From: Aphrocallistes beatrix
Lineage: Eukaryota > Porifera > Hexactinellida > Sceptrulophora > Aphrocallistidae
Reading direction: 5' to 3'
DNA length: 64,000 bases
NCBI GenBank assembly: GCA_963281255.1
Contig: OY725499.1
Location: 930,001-994,000 of the forward strand
Of the stretch, positions 58,139-64,000 are shown piece after piece. The notes below the pieces were generated by a model that had not been told where the DNA came from, did no database searches, and worked only from the letters and a program-made list of their open reading frames with translations. Positions within the stretch are counted from its first letter, which is position 1. Every line of letters starts with the position of its first letter. The position numbers and the translations under genes were made by a program.

Positions 58139-59097
58139 TAATTTTAAATCTGATTCAGAAAAAGCTTCTATTCACACAGTGAATTAGAATAATTTCCGGG
58201 CTGACTTACATGAGTACTTATTGGAATAGAAATTTCACTACTTCTCAGAAACGTGATTATTTTGATATTATATCAATGACTCTAAAATAAGAATAGCATC
58301 GAAGTAATTATGTGTATTTGAATCAGGTAAGATGGTTCTGGTTACACAATCTTAGCAAGAATACGTACATCTAAGATATTCAAAGATGAAGTATACTTTC
58401 TATGTTAGTATACAATCTGTGAACAAAAAACTTGTCAGCTGTTTATCTCACACTGCCTAATGGTATTTAAAGTTTTTATTTTTATTTTAAGAACGCGCTA
58501 ATGACTTTAATCAATGAGCGAGGCTCCTCCCCCTGATCAGCAATTCCGTTTGAAATCAGGCTGACAAAGGGAGCAAACGAATTAACAGAAAGAATATTCG
58601 TTTACGGGAAGCAGAGGAGAGTAGGATATACTATAATGCACTGACAATTTGAGGGTAGTCTGTAAAGCAAGCATTCACACCAAAAGCATAGAGTTAGTCA
58701 CGGGTACCAACGAGCATCTACGTCAGGCTTGCCCAACATACGGCCCGCGGGCCAAATTTGACCCACATACAGATTCCTGGCCCGCGATCAATGGGATGCC
58801 CGTTCACGCTTCCTTGGGAATTTTTCTGGTAGAATATTTCCACTGTCTCAACGGAGTGTGAATTATCAATAGTATGTATCTTCATTATCCAAATAATGTT
58901 AGTTAGAATTGGTGTCAATTCGCCTACTCAATGAAATGCATTGTTTAACACATTTTTAGGATTTTAATTATTCCAGTTTGCTTACTCAATTAGTAAACTA
59001 GAGAATTTTTGCGTTGGCTTAGACATACATATATCCTTACTATTAAAACTCGATTATTGTTTGTTTGTGTATGTGTATATATATATATATATATATA
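58139..59097. other. No gene; hAT end at about 58725
   Basis: CAGGCTTGCCCAACATACGG at 58724-58743, with CGGCCCGCGGGCC, is a common hAT-type terminus. The other end is not found. The rest is AT-rich spacer, ending with CCTTACTATTAAAACTCGAT and (TA)n at 59035-59095. Confidence 0.5.
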
Positions 59098-59588
59098 TCT
59101 GTAACGAATTGATTGAAGAAACTGTCAGGCACAGAAAGCTGATTTTTGGCATGTGGGAGTCTTTTGGCTATGGCTCCAGTAAGTTCTGAGCTCAGACCAA
59201 AATGTCGACTCATCATGGAATTATGACGTCATTGTAACATTTTTAAAAGTTAAGCAACACAGTTATTCGGGCATAACTCAGCCATTATAGGAGATAGAAG
59301 GCTGAAATTTTAATAGAATATGTATACTAACATTTCTCACGCATGATGTAACTATCATCGAAAAATGATGACTCATCACTTTGTTATGATGTCATCATTA
59401 CTCATCACAAATTGACAAATTTGGTGAATTTTCGATTGATATCGATTTTAAAACTAAGATGGACATATTTAGAGATGATATCTCCCTTATAATTAACCAA
59501 TGTGACCCCAGGCGACCGAAGGGAGCCTCCGGCGGACACTAAGTGTCCGCCAGCCGCGCGCAGCGCAAGCAAGCGAAGCGCGCTTGTG
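59098..59588 (+). repeat. High-copy GC-hairpin repeat, best-preserved copy
   Basis: Order: CTGTAACGAATTGATTGAAG; AAAGCTGATTTTTGGCATGT; palindromic ATGACGTCAT-type motifs; TTATAATTAACCAATGTGAC; GCGACCGAAGGGAGCCTCCG; the hairpin GGCGGACAC...GTGTCCGCC; and the end GAAGCGCGCTTGT. (TA)n and the CCTTACTATTAAAACTCGAT block lie on both sides. At least fifteen full or partial copies occur in this window. No coding capacity and no convincing Pol III boxes. The microsatellite flanks recall Helentron-derived non-autonomous elements, but I see no diagnostic end. Confidence 0.88.
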
Positions 59589-59938
59589 AGTTACTAAAAC
59601 TGATAAATCCTTACTATTAAAACTCGATTAATGTGTGTATATTTATATATACAGTCGAAACCGGTTTTTCTTACTATTTCTTTACAGGTTCAAACTGTAA
59701 GAAAAAAACGATGGAAATTAATATAGTATACATGCCAACCTGAGCCATGATAAAAGCGGGACGCAGCGTTGAATTTGGCGGGACGCAATAGAAATGTACT
59801 ATACATAGAATTTAAAAAAGCGGGGCATAATGGGGAAATTTCACGTAAAAGCGGGACACTCGAAAAAATTAGCTCAATAGAAGAGTAAAAAAAGCGGGAC
59901 GTCCCGCCAAAAACGGGACAGTTGGCAAGTATGATATA

Positions 59939-60389
59939 GACAGAAAGCTGATTTTTGACATGTGGGAGCCTTTTGGCTATGGCTCCACTAAGTTCTGACC
60001 TTAGACGAAAATGTCGGCTCATCATGGAATTATGACGTCATTGTCACCTTTTTATAATTAGAAATTTCAGTTTTTCCACTATAACTCAGCCAATTTAGGT
60101 GATAGAAAGCTGAAATTTTAATATAATTTGTATATTAATATTCTTCACATGTGATATGACTATCATACAAAATAACGACTCATCACTGTTATGACGTCAT
60201 CATTACGCATCAAAAATTTTATAATTACAAATTTTATGATTTTTTTGAGTGATTTTGATTATAACATTAAGACAGACGTATTTAGAGATGTTATCTACCT
60301 TATAATTAATCAATGTGAGCCTTAGGCGCCTCTAGTGAGCACATAGTGTCCGCCAGCCGCACAGCGCAAGCAAGCGAAGCGCACTTGTC
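59939..60389 (+). repeat. High-copy GC-hairpin repeat, second-best copy
   Basis: Begins ACAGAAAGCTGATTTTTGAC and ends AAGCGAAGCGCACTTGT. It lacks the first 40 bases. 59640-59938 before it is a GCGGGAC-rich spacer with inverted words (AAAGCGGGAC / GTCCCGC). Confidence 0.85.
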
Positions 60390-60628
60390 ATCATTAAAAT
60401 TAATTAAACATGTGCCGAAATGGCCATAACATATTCCCTCAGCGTAATAGTATCTTGACGCATTCTGTTTTTCAGGATTTCTATATAAATGTCTTTTTCT
60501 ATGTATTTCTTAGCTCCTTTGGGAGGCGGAGCCTACTTTTAGCTGAGCAATTGAAACTCCAGTATTCGCCTGCTCCTATTTGAATATTTCAATTAATTCA
60601 TAGACAAGTTGGAACCATCAATCAATTT

Positions 60629-61439
60629 CATAGACATTCCATAACCGGAGAGAAAAAGTGTCCACGAGCCATGTTTCCTCAAAGTAGGTCATAAATTCAT
60701 CAAACCTTGGTAGATTTGGGGCTGTGTCTTTTACTTCTTGCCAGGCTAAGCGTACATTTGGAACAGGTACAAAAGCTAATGCTACTGTCTGACGTATAAA
60801 ACAACATTAAAAAACATCCTCCCGATAGGCAATCTGAAGCCAAGTTTTGATATTTTTCGATTTATTGCTTGAGTGAAATGAAAAAAAACACCTGTTTACT
60901 TCTGATGTCGGAAAGATAAGTTCAATTGCCTGTATTATTGCTAGCTCAAAGTCGGTCATAATTTCAGCTGGATTTATTATATATACAATGTTTTGATATC
61001 TTTGTTTGACAAGTTCAAACACTCGCGAATAAATATTCCGGGATTTTCCAGGAAGAAGACAGTAGGAAAATGGGAATTGCTTCCAGTACTTCATGGAGTG
61101 CAGCGTAAATATCTGATAAAAGAGCCTAGGACACTTCTGAAAAGTTTCATCCACGTAAATTTTCTCTGATTCCGAAAGTTGTCTAAGGTTATCAAATGTT
61201 GAAAATATAATGATTTTATCAACCCCCATCTCCGTCTTCTGTCATCAAGATCTCCCCTGCGTGTGTTTTAGCATATTCTCCCTCAAAACAAACTTCATCC
61301 CTAGACTTAGGGAATGGTGGCAGTCTATTTCTTCTGATTCTATAAAGGGAAGACTTGATGGACCTCGCCTATTAATGACATACCTGTACCCTTCAAAAAT
61401 TAGCGAACGAGCGCCTCTGGTTGTAGTAATAAATTCCAT
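60629..61439 (-). pseudogene. MULE transposase with FLYWCH-like N-terminus, broken
   Basis: 61439-61245 encodes MEFITTTRGARSLIFEGYRY, like the start of a FLYWCH zinc finger, but the Cys/His part is lost. A shifted frame, 61229-60807, carries the MULE core: IYVDETFQKCPRLFYQIFTL with the first Asp, LLPGKSRNIYSRVFE, EIMTDFELAIIQAI with the second Asp, and RCFFSFHSSN, the C-x-x-x-H-like step. A TAA at 60807-60809 interrupts it in frame. Beyond it the same frame continues with ALAFVPVPNVRLAWQEVKD and LWNVYE down to about 60629. Standard animal MULE organisation, unrelated in sequence to the OTU transposase at 11428-15438. Confidence 0.85.
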
Positions 61440-62226
61440 GTGGTAAAAAATTCCAAAACTTTAGGGAAATTTAAATTATGTTGCATATTAATTAGTTTGT
61501 TTGTTGATTTATTACACTTTGAAAACCTAAAATGTTGTTGAAACAATGCATTTCATCGAAACAACCAAACAAGTCTTGAAACCTAAAAATGTGTTAAAAC
61601 AATGGATTTCATTGAGTAGGCGAATTGGCACTAGTATACTATTAAAATAGTATGCGAAATGGCACGAACCCGCTTTTACTCTAGTTATATACTGGTTTAT
61701 GTTCAAGTATCCCAAGATGACTCCCAATGGTATTTCGATGATCTCCTCCCATGACCTGCTGTCGTGATTGGATGAATGATCCCTAACTGTCCCAGCTTAG
61801 AGGGCATAGTGATTTGTAGGTGTTTAAGTCAAGAATTTGGTGAAATTCCTTAGATATTATTTCAGTAAATTCTTAATCTAAGTATCTGCGCAATTTCATA
61901 ATTACATGAATTCCCTGAAATGTTCAGGGATTGTTACTCGTATGGCTAGTATACAGTAGCATATGTCTACGTATACACCAATAATATTGATTAACTGCAA
62001 ATGAATATATTGATACAATTTGACAGAATAATTAATCAAATCTACAACCCCATTTTATCTACCTGCTTATATACATATACGTACTATATACGTACGTACA
62101 AATGGATATAACAAAATCCTCAATTCAGAGTGTTTCTAAAATACGATTTACTAATTACGAAATGTACTAATTAAAATACTTAGCTAAAATAAATAAAAGA
62201 TAGGTAGTGCAGACGTATTCTCATGA
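61440..62226. other. No gene seen
   Basis: AT-rich. 61545-61610 has a short direct repeat (AAAACAATG-ATTTCAT words). No coding signal. Confidence 0.5.
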
Positions 62227-62502
62227 CTAAAGAACATTGTGACACATCGATGAGATATAATGGCTATAGGATTCTGCTATTGGTTCAACATAATTCAGAT
62301 TATTCACTTCCTTTTGGCTAGAGAAAGCTTGTTTTTCGTTCATTACTGCTTCCTCTGTTAAACATCTCACATCCAAACTGATACGCCCTTTAGGTTTATT
62401 CTCTTCATCAAACATTTGAATTAAGTACCGACCGTACTCTTTAAAAATATCGACCTTATCACACGCGTGGTAGAGACACTCTAACCATAGGCGTCGTAAA
62501 CT
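62227..62502 (-). CDS. Unrecognised open frame, possible exon (about 91 codons)
   Basis: Minus frame starting inside SLRRLWLECLYHACDKVDIF and containing GRYLIQMFDEENKPKGRISL, then a stop. Composition is non-repetitive and protein-like. A stop precedes it at 62504-62506, so it would have to be an internal or last exon, though no clean acceptor is visible. I do not recognise a family. It may be a cell gene exon or part of the neighbouring hAT element. Confidence 0.25.
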   Translation of the reverse strand, partial: SLRRLWLECLYHACDKVDIFKEYGRYLIQMFDEENKPKGRISLDVRCLTEEAVMNEKQAFSSQKEVNNLNYVEPIAESYSHYISSMCHNVL

Positions 62503-62702
62503 TTATTGCCTACCCTTGGACTACCCGGCCACAATAATCCAGGGCCGTTCAGTCAGTTAATCGGGCCGTATCTTCAGCTGATCCAGCGTTACTGTCAGCC
62601 AAATGGGCCGTGAACCCTTGATTTACATGAGGAATTAGTACGAAGGTAAAAAATGTATTTATATTCCAGGATGGAAAGTTAGATAACAAAATTCTGATTC
62701 AT

Positions 62703-64000
62703 TTACGTAATCCTATTTATCTTCATTTGCCTGTGCAGAAGATGCACAAAGGTTGGAACGTGTAGACCTCGAGCGTATGAATTCATACTAATCTGACTGA
62801 GAGTTGTCCTTAGCTTTGACTTGATTCTAGCAAGTCCAGAAAAGGACCTCTCAGCTGAACAAACTGTTGTAGGTAGTGTCAATACGATGACAAGCAATGC
62901 GCGGTACTGTACCAATACTTCGCCGATTTCACTACGCATTACATCCAGTATAGGTTCCATCTTGAAATCCTTTCCAAGCGACATCAAGCGAGCACGTAAT
63001 ATATCGCGCTCAGATATGAACAAACGCCAGTCGATATCATCGTGCAGTGTCTGCAATGACGGATCCACCTCACTATCAAAAAACAAAGCACTCTCCATAT
63101 GACCCACCATTGTTAAGTCTGCAATGTCATACTTTCTGTTGATACCTGCGATCATTTCGAACAGAAGAGCTTTATGAATTTCTGTGATGTATTGAGTGAG
63201 CAGAAGCTGCTCCTCATCTGCAGCAGTCATAACTTGACTCTTGCGCTCTCGCCTAACTGCCCTCTCAAGAAGTGGGCCTTCCATTTCCATAGAGTCAGCT
63301 TCTGTCTTCACCTCATCGAAGAATGTAGTTAGTGCATCCCAATCACTTGTTTTCTTCACCAACCGGTCTAAAGTGTCCCTTATAAGATCTCGAACAGTCA
63401 GAATGCTAAGACCAGGGGATTGGATTATACGATGAACAGGGTTTATAACAGAGTATGCATCTTGTAATACGCGAAGGCTGTAGTATGTCCGGTAGTTGTC
63501 AAGAAGGTTGATGAATTCTCTAGCTTTAGCCTTCTGGTGAGCATTTGGAAGACCAGCTGAATCATCATAGATGTCTACATCTAACCTCTTTACAAAGTAG
63601 TCCAAAAGTAAGGAATAGTTGTCCACAACACTTGATATAGCCCTTTCGTTACACAACCATCTCGTATCACTAAGTAACTTAACAGTTGGTAATTTACTTT
63701 TTTTGTTAGTCTTGGTCTTGTTTTGTTTCTGTTTGCCAATTATTTGCATGCACAAATCAATCCAATCATCGTCCTCACTCTCCGAGCTCCCTCCAACATT
63801 ATCCACAGCCTCTTCATCTTTTCTATCATCATTATTTCGTTGGCGTTCGTCCTGAAATTGTTGCCAGCCTGATGTACGCTTGATATGTCTCGCGATGCTC
63901 CCCACTACACTCATTGCGTGTTCGCAAGCGGGTACTGCTTGGACACCGTGCTTAAGCACCAAATTTAGTGCGTGTCCTGCACAATAAATAAATAAGGCCT
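62703..64000 (-). CDS. hAT transposase, C-terminal part, runs off the right edge
   Basis: The frame is open from the window edge (reading CAGHALNLVLKHG, the conserved hAT H-x-LNL step) to a stop at 62703-62705. Landmarks in order: an acidic insert SESEDDDWIDL, LLSDTRW with the conserved DTRW, and the hAT C-terminal dimerisation block LPTTVCSAERSFSGLARIKS followed by KLRTTLSQ. It resembles the ZMYM/ZNF862-like hAT relatives. The BED finger and first catalytic Asp would lie beyond 64000. No internal stop is seen, so this may be an intact or domesticated gene. Confidence 0.88.
   Translation of the reverse strand, partial: ALFIYCAGHALNLVLKHGVQAVPACEHAMSVVGSIARHIKRTSGWQQFQDERQRNNDDRKDEEAVDNVGGSSESEDDDWIDLCMQIIGKQKQNKTKTNKKSKLPTVKLLSDTRWLCNERAISSVVDNYSLLLDYFVKRLDVDIYDDSAGLPNAHQKAKAREFINLLDNYRTYYSLRVLQDAYSVINPVHRIIQSPGLSILTVRDLIRDTLDRLVKKTSDWDALTTFFDEVKTEADSMEMEGPLLERAVRRERKSQVMTAADEEQLLLTQYITEIHKALLFEMIAGINRKYDIADLTMVGHMESALFFDSEVDPSLQTLHDDIDWRLFISERDILRARLMSLGKDFKMEPILDVMRSEIGEVLVQYRALLVIVLTLPTTVCSAERSFSGLARIKSKLRTTLSQISMNSYARGLHVPTFVHLLHRQMKINRIT

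Noticed and set aside
62703..64000. Source transposase of the giant hAT-like element
   Set aside because: It lies outside the element, and nothing in this window links its end specificity to CAGGGATGG.

Overview
The window is animal-type nuclear DNA. It is AT-rich, its genes are split by GT-AG introns, it has a heterotrimeric G-protein alpha subunit gene and a Rab-type exon, and most of it is transposable elements. The mixture (Ty3/gypsy, Ginger, piggyBac, hAT, MULE, pogo/Tigger-like and Tc1-like MITEs, long fold-backs, a high-copy microsatellite-flanked repeat) fits an invertebrate. A sponge or other early-branching animal is possible, but I cannot prove it from sequence alone.

Layout. 1-4 kb: interspersed repeats, the last exon of a Rab-like GTPase, and a two-exon G-alpha gene with two apparent 1-nt frameshifts. 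4,006-57,447: a span bounded by hAT-like ends (CAGGGATGG...CCATCCCTG) and a perfect 8-bp target duplication (GTCATTAT), with inverted arrays of a 45-bp hairpin minisatellite just inside each end. I read the whole 53.4 kb as one old hAT-type insertion, bloated by later insertions.

Inside it, from left to right: a 966-bp hAT MITE with a smaller MITE within; Gypsy-A (6,840-16,355), whose 3' LTR is split by a 6.2-kb DNA transposon. That transposon has a 9-bp target duplication, tandem subterminal repeats, a 2A-like N-terminus and a C-terminal OTU protease domain, and is itself broken by a hAT MITE. Next come a 200-N gap flanked by an indel-free 3,462-bp duplication (probably an unmerged contig overlap), about 14 kb of MITEs, fold-backs and giant palindromes, an apparently intact Ginger element (36,759-39,900), a piggyBac transposase gene with a 4.1-kb intron (40,392-46,418), and Gypsy-B (49,894-56,595). 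In Gypsy-B most of the integrase is replaced by a five-exon OTU-domain gene on the minus strand.

57.5-64 kb: outside the giant element lie more of the high-copy repeat, a broken MULE transposase (minus strand), an unrecognised open frame, and the C-terminal part of a hAT transposase that runs off the right edge.

The genes do not form a pathway. The window is a stratified TE nest, and target duplications and interrupted ends let the insertion order be read directly: pogo-like MITE, then Gypsy-A, then MULE-OTU, then hAT MITE.
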